Of a DNA stretch of 64,000 nucleotides, positions 51,680 through 63,776 are shown piece by piece; position 1 is the first letter of the stretch; each line of letters opens with the position of its first letter. Source of the stretch: Cladopsammia gracilis (lineage: Eukaryota; Cnidaria; Anthozoa; Scleractinia; Dendrophylliidae). Under the pieces are notes generated by a model that ran no database searches, was not told the DNA's origin, and saw only the letters and a list, made by a program, of their open reading frames with translations. The DNA is taken from contig JAJGOT010000002.1 of the NCBI GenBank assembly GCA_022457155.1, positions 3,564,501-3,628,500 of the forward strand, written 5' to 3'. Made by a program: the position numbers and the translations under genes.

Positions 51680-52385
51680 CTCTATATGGATTAATTTATT
51701 TCGATTTATCTTATCAAACTGAAAAAGTAACAAGAGATTCTAAACAATTAATATTCAGATATAGATTGAGCCAAAATGCAGCTGCAAACTTTAATGTACA
51801 TGCTTTAGTTTAATACGAGGAAACGGTAAAAATTGATAAAATTGGAAATGTACTGTTTAAAAAACGAGCAGTAGTGTATTATCAGGTTTTAAACTAAATT
51901 ACTGGAAAAGGAGCACCAAGAGTAGGTCCAACAAAAGGTAAACAAGCACCAAGAATAGGAATGTATAGTTATCCACCACCACTTTTTGGTAATTGGGGAG
52001 GTATGGGAAATAAAAACAAATGGAAAAGGGTTACTTTTAGGGAAGAACAGCCCATTCAACAACTTACCAATTCTCGGAGCAATATTTTAAAGCCAAAATT
52101 CATAAACAAATCATTAAGTAATGTTAATTTAATGAAATGGATAAAATATTTAAAAATTCCAAATTTCAAAGGTATAATTTTATATTCAAGAGATCAATAT
52201 ATGCCTAGAAAAAAAATAAAATAAAAAACATAGTCATGTATAATAAATCTTGATTCATATGAAAATGTTGGAACTCATTGGCTTTGTTGTGTTCCATCTC
52301 ATGATAATAAGTTTATATAGTATTTTGATAGTTTTGGAATGGGTTACTTTCGGTGCATATTTGCCCACGTGTGTGTATCTGCCCC
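51680..52385 (+). pseudogene. Polinton/Maverick (adintovirus-like) relic: minor capsid end and adenain-like protease
   Basis: Two adjacent decayed reading regions. The first (about 51690-51870) resembles the C-terminal end of the single-jelly-roll minor capsid protein of Polintons and adintoviruses (YFDLSYQTEKVTRDSKQL). The second (about 51960-52350) resembles their adenovirus-type cysteine protease: NLMKWIKYLKIPNFKGI, a GTHWLC box carrying the catalytic His, and YFDSFG with the acidic residue, with at least one in-frame stop between the last two. The C-terminal part with the nucleophile is missing. The gene order capsid-protease fits the group. Old, non-functional copy; AT-rich codon use. 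Confidence 0.65.
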
Positions 52386-52999
52386 CATTCCAAGTATGTA
52401 TTTGCCCCCTTGCGAAGTGCGTATTTGCCCCCCTTGCGTATTAGCCCTTGGTATGCAGATGAGTTTCGATTGTTTTTTTTTTCCCTTTATTTTTTTCAAA
52501 TTGTAGGTGAATCGCCTGAAATTTGGTCAGCTGACACTTTTGAAGATTGTATATCCGCCGGGTTGGTTGGTGTTGTTGTGCCATTTCCGGTTGCTATGCA
52601 ACTGAAGACTTGTTTCTTTTTTGGTTCTTCATGATTATTTCAGGCTACTGATACTTCTGGATGGGCATATATAGACTTGTTCTTTGGTATGCTACATTTT
52701 CAGATTATTAGAATGATTATTAGAACTAAAGACACAATAATATAAAATTATTGTTAGAACAAAAGACTCAATAATACAAAAGTATTTTACAAAATTATTA
52801 CAAGATTATTAGAACAAAAGATACAATAATGAAAAATATATATTAACAGATATACTAGTAATTAACAACTTACATTAAATAATTTAAGATATATAATTCA
52901 AATGGGCTAAGAATGCATGGAAATACTTAAATAGATAAGATATAAGGTTCTATATGATATTTCTCTTTGAAAAAAATTCTAAAATGTTGGTCCTCATTC

Positions 53000-53525
53000 C
53001 TGAAATGATGTTTGGTAATGTTTTAGAGTGGTAAGAAAGTCTTCGTAACCATATATGGAAATTTTTTAATTTGGGCCACCGCCATCTCAGATTTTTTCCA
53101 AAGGGGTTAGCCTATGATTTTTGGTCAAAATTTCAAATTTCTTCTAAGTTTGTGTATGGTGAAATTGGACCTGGAAAATGATGTTTGGTGATGTTCTAGA
53201 GTGGTAAAAAGGTCTTCTTGACCATATATGGAAGTTTCAAATTTGGGCTGCCGCCATGTTGGATTTTTTTTCTCAAAATTTCAAATTTCTTCTAAGTTTG
53301 TGTATGGTCAAATTGGACCTGGAAATGATGTTTGGTGATGTTTTACAGTGGTAAGAAGGTCTTCTTGACCATATATGGAAATTTCAAATTTGGGCTGCCG
53401 CCATCTTGGATGTTTTCCAAAGGGGTTAGCCAATGATTTTTGGTCAAAATTTCAAATTTCTTCTAAGTTTGTGTATGGTCAAATTGGACTCGGAAATGAT
53501 GTTTGGTGATGCCTTAGAGTGGTAT
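53000..53525. repeat. Tandem repeat, about 3 units of 145-180 bp
   Basis: GAAATGATGTTTGGTGATGT, GACCATATATGGAA and TTTCTTCTAAGTTTGTGTAT recur in order three to four times. The second unit lacks about 30 bp (CAAAGGGGTTAGCC region). Confidence 0.85.
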
Positions 53526-54151
53526 GTGCATATGCATTCGGTTTCCTGGTCCCCGGGCATTACTCCGAGACCTAGTACTGCAAAAGCAGTATCAAAAGCC
53601 ATTCAGAGGGTATCATCAAGTTACCAACTTGACTCATTGTAGCCAGGTGTTGTTTCATATTGTTTGACAATGCTGTTTCTCGTGGGGCACTCCCCAAGGG
53701 TTGGTTACCTCAGCTTGTGTTTTATCCCTGACGATTCACAGCAATTGTCACGTTTTTCATATTGTTTCCATGAGGGGTGTCATGGGGGCACCAACCCCAC
53801 TCAATGTTGCCAGGATTTAGAGGTTGTTTTAATCGTGGTCTCCTGGTTCCCCCCCCCCCCCTGTCCGTTTTTTTTTCTGATACGACCTGTTTTTAAGGTT
53901 CTTTTGACCAACGCTAGTGTTCCTTTATCTCTTTTTTTGACATGCCATGTTTTAAAGTTTCCTGTGACAGACCAATGTCGGTATTTTTTTCATTTTTTTT
54001 TGGTAACTGATGCACCAGCTGCTTATTTCTTTTCTTGATGATGCTCTTGACCTTTTCGTAACATCAGCTAAAGCCCTCGTTGCTCATGATTGTGTATAAG
54101 TCGTTATCTTTATAGAATCGCATCCTGATAATGTCCTTTGGACATTTCGTT
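53526..54151. other. No gene seen
   Basis: T-rich low-complexity sequence, including C and T homopolymers near 53850-54000, downstream (on the minus strand) of the tyrosine recombinase. Confidence 0.3.
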
Positions 54152-55990
54152 TCAGGAAAGGCATCGCTTAATTTTTTGGGCATCATGATCATCCCAGTAT
54201 TGGCGACCGGTTTGTGATGTTTCTGCCATCGATTCCTGGGCCCATTCATTGACTGGTGTTTTGTCTGCAGGTAGCTCCCGTACATCTTTTCTTGGCTCTA
54301 TTTGTTGGAGATAGCGGATGCAGTTAAAGACTTGTTTCACTCGCTTTTTGCTGTAAACAAGTGCCCTAAGGGTAGTTGTTGTGCACATTGCGTTCCTCAC
54401 TTGTTGTAGGTGGAGTTCGCTGTTGTTTGCGATCTGTTCTTTAAAGACATTTTTGATGACATCCTTTTGCTTTTCAGACAAAGGTGGAGTTGTGTCTAAG
54501 CCTGATTTCAACGTTGTTGAGGGGGTGTTTTGCTCGTCGTGTTCCTGCTTGGCTGGTTGATTGGTATTTGCAGTTGACACCTGCTCCCCCTCTTCCTGCT
54601 CGGCTGGTTGATTGGTATTTGCAGTCGACACCTCCTGCTCCCCCTCTTCCTGCTCGGCTGGTTGATTGGTATTTGCGGTTGACGCCTCCTGCTCCCCCTC
54701 TTCCTGCTTGGCTGGTTCATTGGTATTTGCGGTTGACGCCTCCTGCTCCCCATCTTCCATTTCGGATGGTTCAGAAAACAACAGTGGCGATACTGGACAC
54801 TGGCTCTCTTCATCTTTCGACTCGAGGCTGCCTTCCTTCTTACTCTTCTTCTTCTTCTTCTTCTCCACAGCAGTCACCTGCTCCACAATGTTGAGTGCCT
54901 CGGCCCCTGTTTTTGTGCAGGATTTCCGAATGTACCAGTGATGGAATGTCTTCTTGCTGTGTCCTGCACTTTGGCAGCATGTTCGGGGGCTTTGTCATGT
55001 GTGTTAGTGGCAATGTATTTCCTGACGTCGGTGTGAGCCACGCGTACACCAGGGCGGACTCCACTCTTTGACCAGAACTCGGATAGTTGTACGCCAATTC
55101 TTCCTTCTGGGTATGCTTTTCCTGTATTCATCACAAACAAGCTTTTTTCTTGGGGATCGGCGACCTGAGGGCATATCTTTGTCAAAAATGTCGTCATAAT
55201 GTCTTGTAGTTCTTTATTGAATCCTGTGATAGCTGGCCCGTCTTTAGATCTTTTATGTTTTGGGACAAGCATCACCTTTTTCCCATCATCCATGTCCACT
55301 GTCTCATAATCTTTGAGAGTGGCATTGTTTAGGGGTGCAGGCCTTGTTCCTGTCAACAGCGTGATCTTTAACAGAATCAGGTCCTGTGCAGCGGTAAACT
55401 GGTAATTAACTAATTTCTTGTTCATTTTGGCATCTGCAAAGGCCTTTAGTCCGTCTTGATAGGGTTTGGACGCTTTCAGCTTCTCGACTTCTTCATTTGT
55501 CAGAACATTGTCACTTTCCTCCACGTAACAACGACATTGTACGGCTTGCGTGGAATTGTCCACCATTGCTCGCCATCCTTGTAAAGCGTTGGTGTCTAGC
55601 ATGTTCCGAAACACGTCAACGTAGCTTGGATGTATAGGTGGCATCTGCTTCGTGATGGACTTTTTCTTGGTCGTAACAAATTCAAAGAACTTTTCTAGGC
55701 TAGTTAAGTATGAAATGACTGTCCCTGGAGCTTTTTTCTCAGTGTCCACATTTGGCTTCACCCACTCAGTCCACACAAAATCACCGTCACCTTTTGCAAG
55801 GACGAGGATGTCGTCTCTGTGAGGATCTAGATGTTTAAGCAGCAGATGAATTTGCCTCACGTGTTGCAGGCGGATGTTAACCTTCTTGAATCCTGCATCT
55901 GGTAGAGTGAGATAGCGGTAAAAACCACATAGCCACCGATGCCTATTGTCAAAATTTGTTGTTTGAGCATAGTACTCCTGCGCCTTGTGT
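54152..55990 (-). pseudogene. Crypton-like tyrosine recombinase with one frameshift
   Basis: Open from about 55985: GFYRYLTLPDAGFKKVNI and the following helices form an N-terminal binding domain. The catalytic domain has LLTGTRPAPLNNATL (first Arg), LVPKHKRSKDG (Lys hairpin) and VAHTDVRKYIAT (H-x-x-R). Near 54965 the frame shifts by one base: the next box, GHSKKTFHHWYIRKS, with the candidate nucleophilic Tyr, is in another frame that continues into a basic/acidic tail with four 18-residue repeats. The C-terminal helical part ends at 54152. Crypton elements move by this recombinase. With the shift the copy is probably inactive unless the base is a sequencing error. Confidence 0.75.
54551..54757 (-). 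repeat. Four 54-bp coding repeats in the recombinase tail
   Basis: GGCTGGTTGATTGGTATTTG starts at 54551, 54602, 54656 and 54710. Units are 51, 54, 54 and about 48 bp. Translated they give acidic STANTNQPAEQEEGEQE-type repeats. All lengths are multiples of three, so the reading frame is kept. Confidence 0.85.
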
Positions 55991-56159
55991 TTTTTTTTTT
56001 AAAATTCAATTTTTAAAATTAACCTACTTTACTGCCCAATATCTACGTTACAATATAGACAAAACACAAAAAACTTTAACAGTTTCCCCACTACTTGACT
56101 TTAAGTTCTGAAAAAATCAAAGTAAATTATTACAACCCTAATTTTTGATGGTTTTTTTT

Positions 56160-58503
56160 AGCGGAGCACTCGCCAGGCCGAAGGCCTGGCTGCGCAGCCC
56201 CATACTCATAGAACCTGTGCCGTCATTTTTCATGGTCATGGATAGCGGAATGTTTCGCGGGCGCGTGTGTGTGTGTGTCACACAGGACCGCGCGTCACAT
56301 CGTGGTGTGTCACACAGGACCGCGCTCCGTCGCGCAGGACTAGCTTGCGGGCGCGTATGACGTTGCAAAACATGCGCATACGACGTCATGTAGAAACCAA
56401 AGCGAGGCTTTGTTTTTTGCGCGGTTACACGGCCGAATGTCACGTCAGCTAGAAAAACACTTTGATTGTCTGCTGTGTTTACTGAGCGGAGAAAACGGTT
56501 GAAATTATAAGTCGTTATTTTCCTGCATTTTTTCGCGGTTTGCTACTCAAGACAGTGATACTCAGAAGCCGCTTTAGTGGAAAAAGAAGAGCTTCCTGGG
56601 ATAAAATCTTGCTTCGGGGAACGTCATACATTTTTCAAAGCGGGGAGATGTTTGATTTTATTACGGAATCCAGTACCACAGGAGCGGAGAAAACGGACAC
56701 TAAAACTCTCGAACGTTATGAATATGACGGCAAACAACCTTTGCCGAAGAGGAGAAACACTGGACATCGGACAAACAAACATAAGCAGAAAAGCAAGTAA
56801 CGTCTAAATGTGATTTGCAAAAATTGTTTAGTTTAATAATAAGACTTAAGCTTAAGCTTCAGTTAAATATGTTAATTTTACCCGAAGAATTTTCTCCAAG
56901 TTTTTGCATTCAGAGCTAAATTTACAACTTTGAATATCCGTGGTTTTGGCAATGAAGCGAAACAACGCTCTGTTTTTGATTTTGCGAAAAATTCCCGTTC
57001 TGATTTTATTTGTTTACAAGAACCTTTAGCGACAAGACAAAATGCGATAATTCTCTGACAGCTACATGAAATGGCGCGGTAAAAGGTTCTGGTCGCCCGC
57101 TCTTGGTAAACAAGGCGGCGTTGCCATTCTTGTCGCTGAAAATACTGATTTCAAATGTTTACAATGGAAAAAAGATTCTTCTGGTAGAATTGTTAGTGTT
57201 TTAACTGATTTCGACGACACGAAAATTAATTTGGTTTTATACTTATGCACCCACGAATCCAAGTGAACGTACTTTTATGACACAATTCATGAATATTTTT
57301 TCCGAACTCTTTTAAAATTATTGCTGGCGATTTTAACTGCATTGAAAACGTTTCTGATAAGTTTGGAGGAAATCCTACAATTTCCATGGATTTGAAAGAT
57401 CTGCACAGTGTTCTCTGGCGCAAAAAAAACACGGCCGACTGAAAAATACAATGCACATGGTAATAATGCGGATAAAACTATCGGTACACGTTTGGATAAT
57501 TTTTTTATTGCTCAGGACTTGTATGATTCCTTTTTAAAATTTGAAATTTTGCCTTGTGTTTTTTCCGATCATGATTCTGTTGATTTAAGCCGCAATTTGC
57601 ATAATTCATTTTCCCGTGGACCAGGACTTTGGAGGCTAAATTTAGAATTTGATGTTTGCGATATGATCTCAGAAATTATTAAGAAACATGCATTGTACTG
57701 GAAAGCATTTACTTTCATTCAAGCTTTGTGGGATTTTCTTAAAGAATCTATAAAATTAGTTGCTATAGATTTTGGTCGAAGTAAACAACGCGCAACTATA
57801 AATTCTTTGATCGAAGCTAAACGGGCTCTTATTGAAGGAGATAGCTCAGCGAAAACCACCATAGAAACGCTTGAAAGAGAAATTCGGGCCATTAATTTAT
57901 CCCAAATGAGAGGAAGCCAAATTCGTAGCAGAGTCAAATGGCTTGAAGAAGGTGAAAAACCTACCAAATTCACGTGCTCAGAAAAATACTGTTCAATCTA
58001 TTTATAACTCCGCCGGTGTTGAAGTCTTTTCACAAGATTCCGGCCCATTTCGATTTTTACCGTAATTTGTACTTGCAAGAACCTGTTAATTTAACAGTCC
58101 AAACCGAATTTTTTAACAATCTTGTAAACAGATTAAGTGAGAGCGAAATTTTATCCTGCGAAGGATTTTTATCTTTGGCTGAAATTACCCACGCAATGCG
58201 TGGACTTTCTTCAGGGAAAACGCCCGGTTCAGACGGATTACCTCAACAATTTTTCGCTAAATTCTGGGATCTTTTAGGCCCTATTCTGTTCGAAATTATA
58301 AATTTAGTTCCGTCCAATTGGAAAATAATTCTCTCAGTGATTCAATGCAAGGAAGCGTGACTACATTACTTTACAAGAAAGATGATAAGAAAAACCTCAA
58401 AAATTGGTGGCCCGGCCATTTCGCTACTCAATGTTGATAACAAAATTTGTTCAAAAGCTCTTACAAACAGACTTTCAAAATTGTTACCCTCGATTATTTT
58501 CAC
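56160..58503 (+). mobile_element. Tx1/L1-like LINE, 5' portion, decayed
   Basis: A CpG-rich 5' region (56170-56460) precedes coding remnants. The endonuclease part has FTTLNIRGFGNE (about 56905), FICLQEP, GGVAILV and FSDHDSV. The linker has RVKWLEEGEKPTKF. The RT starts with LSSGKTPGSDGLPQQFFAKF. Several stops and frameshifts break it. Similarity ends near 58503, before the RT catalytic box, just upstream of a P MITE. Confidence 0.75.
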
Positions 58504-58573
58504 AATGGCACCGAGAACTCTCGGGACACTGTAAGGGACATAAGGAATGACATCACAACACAGTTGCAAATTG

Positions 58574-58982
58574 CCCCCCGGGGGGGGGGGGCTGGGACTC
58601 TGAGACCCTTAACCTATACTAGACCATTTTAGCTGCATTTTGCAACCCTATTCTAGAATAAACACCGAAAAATCCTACCCTATCCTAGACCTTTTCTAGA
58701 CTCACTATTTTGCAGAAACTTGTTCACTATCACAGTTTAAGATACCAGGGGTCAGTAAAAATGTCGTACAGCACACCTTACCGATTTTTCCATTTGCCAG
58801 TAAACCTCGTCTAGACTAAATTCTTCATGCAACTGATCAGTTTTGTGGAAAATGATACCCTATTCTAGACCAAACATTTCTGATTACCATACCCTATCCC
58901 AGACTAAACTGCTTGAAAACCATACCCTTGACAGCGGCACATACCTATATAGCTCATATATGGGAGTACCCCCTCCCCCCGG
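58574..58982. repeat. MITE P, uninterrupted copy, 8-bp target duplication
   Basis: GCAAATTG flanks at 58566-58573 and 58983-58990. The ends are CCCC/GGGG tracts. It holds a TTAA at 58609-58612, within TCTGAGACCCTTAACCTATA, which is the uninserted state of the site occupied by F5 and F4 at 32447-34801. Confidence 0.88.
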
Positions 58983-59099
58983 GCAAATTGATTTCTCCCG
59001 AATGACCAAATAGAAATTTTCTGCTTTGTGGTGTCATCCGAATATTTGTGAAATACAACAGTCAAAGCTTGTGACTCTATAAATAATTTAGCTACTGGC

Positions 59100-59340
59100 A
59101 ACTCATCATTCAATACCAGAAATGACTAAAGTAATCATGTGCAAACCAGAAAGGACTTTCAAGTGGACCAAACGACCGGAAATGAACTTTATAAATAATC
59201 CCTTATGGACTAGACTTTCAAGTGACTCATGTAAACCGGAACTGACCTTGTATTATTGTAACCGGAAATGACTAGCTTTATAATGCAGGATGCCTTGTAA
59301 CCGGAAATGACTAGCCTCTCAGGATAATATTGTAAACTTT
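59100..59340. repeat. Loose repeats of ACCGGAAATGAC
   Basis: ACC(A/G)GAAA(T/G)GAC-like words recur about eight times at irregular spacing. No ORF. Not assigned to a family. Confidence 0.4.
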
Positions 59341-59394
59341 AGGGATTTGTTATTGATGAATAAAACATTTTAAAACGAAAAAAAAAACACTTTT

Positions 59395-59480
59395 GTTTTG
59401 TTTAGCAGAGAAAACGGTTTGCAAAATCGTTTTTCCCTGCTTTTTTTCGTGGTTTGCTACTCAAGAGAGGTTTCACATTT
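59395..59480 (+). repeat. Second copy of the LINE 5' leader
   Basis: GCAGAGAAAACGGTT ... TTTGCTACTCAAGA corresponds to 56480-56555 upstream of the Tx1/L1-like coding region. Confidence 0.5.
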
Positions 59481-60197
59481 CAGAAACAGTGAGCTTTTGT
59501 GGAATTTGTGCAGTCTAAATGCACTGTGCAGACGGTCGCGTAATAAGCTTACTGTTTTTGAGAATTGCTAAAATTGAAAAATAGCCTGGTCGTCAATCTT
59601 AATTCTAATTATTCTTGTGCTTCCGACCTTTCACCTAGTTAAGCTTATCATCATCGTTTTTGTTCAGAGAGCTCCGCTGTTAGGCTAAGCCTATCTATAT
59701 ATATTAGAACATACTGATTTTTGCATTAAAAATTCAGATGGCATACTTTAAAAATTCATTAAAAATCCAATTTTTTACATTTCACCCTAAAACTTATTCA
59801 CTTACCCACCCGTCATTTTTTTAAAAAATTTATCTCTCCAAGAGAATAAAAGGGTTAGGAAAAACTAAAAGTTTATTTTGTAGCTCTAGATCAGAGCTTT
59901 AACTTGCAAAAATCAGAAGTTTCAAATCTTTAATTCTCTTGGATATAGAAATCAAGAAACAAAAAACACATTTGCCCACCCACTTTTCGAACGTTAGACT
60001 TTCGACTTTAAAAAATCATAAAAAATTTACATTGCAATGAAAACACATCAGCAGAGCCCAGCATTATGCAACCTGAAAAGAAAACAAAAAAGTTAGGAAT
60101 ACCAGAGCATTGCGTGAATAGGAATCCATAGCGAGATTTTGTTGGTTAAAGTACAGGTCTGGGTCATGACATTTCACACGAATATGATTAGATTAGA

Positions 60198-60837
60198 ATG
60201 TCAAAAGATGTCGTATAACATGCAGTAAGGAAAAATATTCAAGTCATTTTTGATCCTGCCACGCTTTGATTAACATTCTTTATCATTGTAAGCGGTAGGG
60301 CTTGAAGGGAATTATCATTTTGTTGGTTCATTTCTGAGATAGGCTAAACTTTAATACTGAAAACACTCGGTGCATTGGAAATTTGCTCAATTTAAATTTG
60401 TACTGCGTGCTTGGCAGTATCGATAGGATTCCTTCAACAACAACAAAACGTCCACATCCGGCAATATGGGTTGAACAAGCTAGTTTTGGCCTCTTCTTTT
60501 TTTTAATATTATATTTTTTTATTAGAAGGCGTTTTCACTATTTGCATGCATCACCTGCCCACAAATTTTGCCAAAGGTAACATTCGATCTGACAAGCTTA
60601 AACACCAAGAGATTCATTTGGGAAACTGACATGTTTATTTTCAACTGATTTAAAACAGGCAAGCACTGCCTCAATATTTATGCAACTAATAGAAAACGTC
60701 CTTACGAGTAAGACAAGCATTCCAGATTAATCGTAATTCCTACACTTCACTGAGCGCAAATGCCAGTCCTACATGTGATGTAGCTCCAAATTCTGACCAT
60801 GAACATTATCAGCTCATCAATTCAAATGACCGTCCGC
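60198..60837. repeat. Duplicated non-coding block, copy B
   Basis: Matches 49598-50051, interrupted after GTATCGATA by about 175 bp (60427-60600) absent from copy A. Confidence 0.8.
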
Positions 60838-61013
60838 TGGTCATGGTGGAAAAAAAGATGAAATAATCATTACCAGTGTATTCTCTAATGTTTGAAAAGT
60901 TGAACCAGCCAATTATCGAGTTGCAAAAACAGGCAACAAATAACTAGTGATAATTGTGAAATGCACAAGCAAAACTTGTTCACCCCATAGCACATTTGAG
61001 CCATCACTCTGTT

Positions 61014-61665
61014 TTGAGGTTACAGTGTACCTTACAGTGTTCCTTTGGGGGTGCAACAGATCAAGCATTGCAAGATTACTCCTTAACCTGTATATCAAAT
61101 AAAAGCTTGCAGAGCTGGCTATCTAAATATACGTCTCATTCTCTAATGGAATGAATTGTCGAGCATCAGAATCAGCTTTTGAAAGCTACAACTCAAAGCG
61201 ATTACTATTATATTAAGCTGATTTCATTTCTTCTCGGGTTTCCGGACCCGAAGCTGCGTTTTCCCAATGTAAATTTCAGTGAAAATTTACAGAAGATATT
61301 TGAAATAGGGCGAAAAATGAAAAAAAGGGAACTGTAGTCTTGGCGAGGATATGTGCGAAACGAAAACTGTATTCAGAAATTCAAAATTCCCAGAAATGCT
61401 GGTTTCTCTTACCTGTTAATCTAGCTGCTGTCCAAATTTGAGGAAAATCGCACAAATTCCCTTTGAGTTGTAGCTCTTTTAAAGTGTCCCCAACAAGCCA
61501 AAAATTCACTTTGAGAAAACAGCAATTAAAAAGGATATCGTGCGTCGTAAATAAACTTGCAGTCACAATGTCATACCCTCACCTTCACTTTTTATCATTA
61601 TTTTTTGAATGAAAGATCATTCTGAAACCTTTATTTTGACCCCCAAGAAGAAATTTTGAGAAAAC
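61014..61665 (-). repeat. TTAA family F3, diverged copy 4
   Basis: Begins GAGGTTACAGTGTACCTT and follows the F3 order in inverted orientation (TAGAGCTGGCTATC-type, CCCTTTGAGTTGTAGCTC, GTGTCCCCAACAAGC). The far terminal repeat is lost. Clearly older than the other full copies. Confidence 0.7.
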
Positions 61666-61689
61666 AGTCCTGTCCTGCACGAGAGCCGA

Positions 61690-62197
61690 CCTTAGGCGAT
61701 ATAGTGTTAATAATATTACTACTTACAAACTGACAATGATTAGCTGGAAGAAAATAAATTTTGTGTGGAAGAGTATACATGTATTTTCTTCCCATCACAA
61801 TTTGTTTTGCATCACAATTAAACTGTTAGTTGTTTTGTTTTTTGTTTCGGGCCAGAAGAAAGCAAAAGTGAAGATAGTCATGAGCTGCCATACACAACGT
61901 TCAGTACCTGTAAGAAACTGACACATGCCATAAATTGCCCATTAAAACATAACAAATAAAAAAAAATCTTTACAAATGTCACCCAAATGGGTATGATTGT
62001 GCAAAATTGCAGAGTTTTTAGCCCCCAACATTTTTCAAAATTGCGAAGAAAACTGTTGATTTTGGTTTCGTACGCGAGGAACGCCATAATGAATTGCCCC
62101 GAGAAATTAACCAATCACAGGGTGGTTTTTGAGATGGCAATGTGACTTGATATTGATGTCCCAAAAGCAGGAAAATGTATCCGAGAATCATGATACC
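61690..62197. other. No gene seen
   Basis: AT-rich. Short ORFs lack motifs or splice context. Confidence 0.3.
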
Positions 62198-62494
62198 CTA
62201 CATTTGCTCTTTTGCATCATTTTTCTTCTTTTCCGCCTTTTCCCGTTTCTTCCTGCCCAACCACTCTTCTTTCGGTATCTGTCCAGGTGCAAAAGGGCAG
62301 TAGACTTGCCCGTATAACTGGGAATGGCTCGTAACATTTCGCGGTTTCTTGCACTTAGTGCAGGTGTACTCCATCTGCCTCTTTGGAGCTGGAGCACCAC
62401 CGGCAGTTGACTTCTGGCTGGCTTCGAACAGTGCTTTCTTCTGGCGGCAATATGCTGTTATTCTGGAGAGGTCTTCACCTGTTGTTGTAGACAT
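62198..62494 (-). CDS. Intact 98-aa protein with C-x2-C zinc-like motif
   Basis: ATG at 62494, stop at 62198. A helical start (EDLSRITAYCRQKKALF) is followed by YTCTKCKKPRNVTSHSQLYG, QVYCPFAPGQIPKEEWL and a Lys/Glu-rich tail. The Cys, Cys, His, Cys spacing suggests a small zinc finger. Proteins of this type are, as I recall, multicopy in corals; I infer a mobile-element accessory gene but cannot name it. It could also be the last exon of the minus gene at 62993-64000. Confidence 0.55.
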   Translation of the reverse strand: MSTTTGEDLSRITAYCRQKKALFEASQKSTAGGAPAPKRQMEYTCTKCKKPRNVTSHSQLYGQVYCPFAPGQIPKEEWLGRKKREKAEKKKNDAKEQM

Positions 62495-62992
62495 TTTATT
62501 AGCCCTTAATTTTCAGTAGCCACACAGCTCTTTTCAATTTTTCTCCATTTCATGTAAATAGTAGGAGTTTTAAGTTCATCACAAATGAAGTGTGAGTGAA
62601 CATCCTGTTTGGGAATTGTATTGTGTGCATTAAGTCAAGGGTTTGAGGTTGTATTCTTCCAGGTTGAAATAAAGATGTGTTATGTTGACGACTTGAGCAT
62701 CAGTTAAGCAAGAATTCACTTTGAGAAGGGCATCTGCAAGCTTGCTAACCTTATCCCAATAGAATACACAGAAAGTGACAAATTGTTTTCCTTTGCTTTG
62801 CTTTTCTGTTCCTTTCTTTCTTTTTTTTAAAGAAAGAAATTGGGTTTTAGCTGATAATAAATATAATTACCAGAATTTGGCGATGGTATTACTTGATAAT
62901 TTTTACGATGGATTTTATAGTTGAGTGGAACCAACCTTCAGTATTGTTATTTTTGGTGCAGGATCATAGGCTCTGCATACAAAATTGCTTAC

Positions 62993-63403
62993 CTCTGATC
63001 CGTTGTCTTTATTGCTGCAGTCCATCAGCGCTGATGGGAAGTCAGCAGGCAAGGCCAGGGTAATATCTTCCGCATCTTCAGGATGCTCTGTGTCAGTGTC
63101 ACTATCACACAGTTCGCCAACTGCTTTATCGATTTGAACATCCAGTCATCTGCCTGGGGACGAAGGTAGTTCACGCTAATGCGCTCGCCAGTGTAGATGC
63201 CTGGAAGGATGAAGTTTGGGAGAAGTTCTTCACCTCTGACACTCTTTAAAAGTCTGTTCAGTCTATGCTTCAATGAGATGTCAAAACTATGCAGCGGGCT
63301 GGACTTCTCCACGGCAATGGCTTCTCTTGCCCAGCACTGTTCCAGTGAGTTACATCCCCAAGGAGGCAGGTGCTTGATAAGTGAGATGATTGGATGCAGT
63401 GCC
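62993..63403 (-). pseudogene. Exon-like coding block with one frameshift
   Basis: Minus strand: acceptor TTCTCTTTAG, then ALHPIISLIKHLPPWGCNSL and onward through LLPNFILPGIYTGERISVNY. Near 63150 the frame must shift, then it continues acidic (GELCDSDTDTEHPEDAEDIT) to a GAG|GTAAGC donor. Protein-like on both sides of the shift; family not recognised, possibly a transposon gene. Confidence 0.45.
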
Positions 63404-63776
63404 TAAAGAGAAGTTTGGAAAAAAATATGAGGCGAGTGTTATTGTCTTTTCTTTTTTTCGATTCTGAAGTGCTTATGTCACTCAACAATGCATGGGGAAC
63501 AAGTTGCAGACTATTTACTTTATAAAGATCTCCTTTGATTTGTGTGTAAATGCATTACAACTCCATAAAGCATGCCCCTCGCATCACGGGCTCTGACAGA
63601 GCTAGTCTTCACAGAAGGAACGTCATTTCACAGCAACTGTTTTAAGAGTATAAGTGGCATTTTTCTGGGACATTTCAGAGTCCCAACTGCACAGTCGGCA
63701 ACAACTTTATAAATGCTAACTAAAATGAAAAAAGTAAGTTGATAAATTTTGACATTGTTCATACGAGTGTTATACT

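Noticed and set aside
54484..54894. Plus-strand ORFs over the recombinase tail
   Set aside because: Antisense to the acidic repeat region, explained by the 54-bp repeats.
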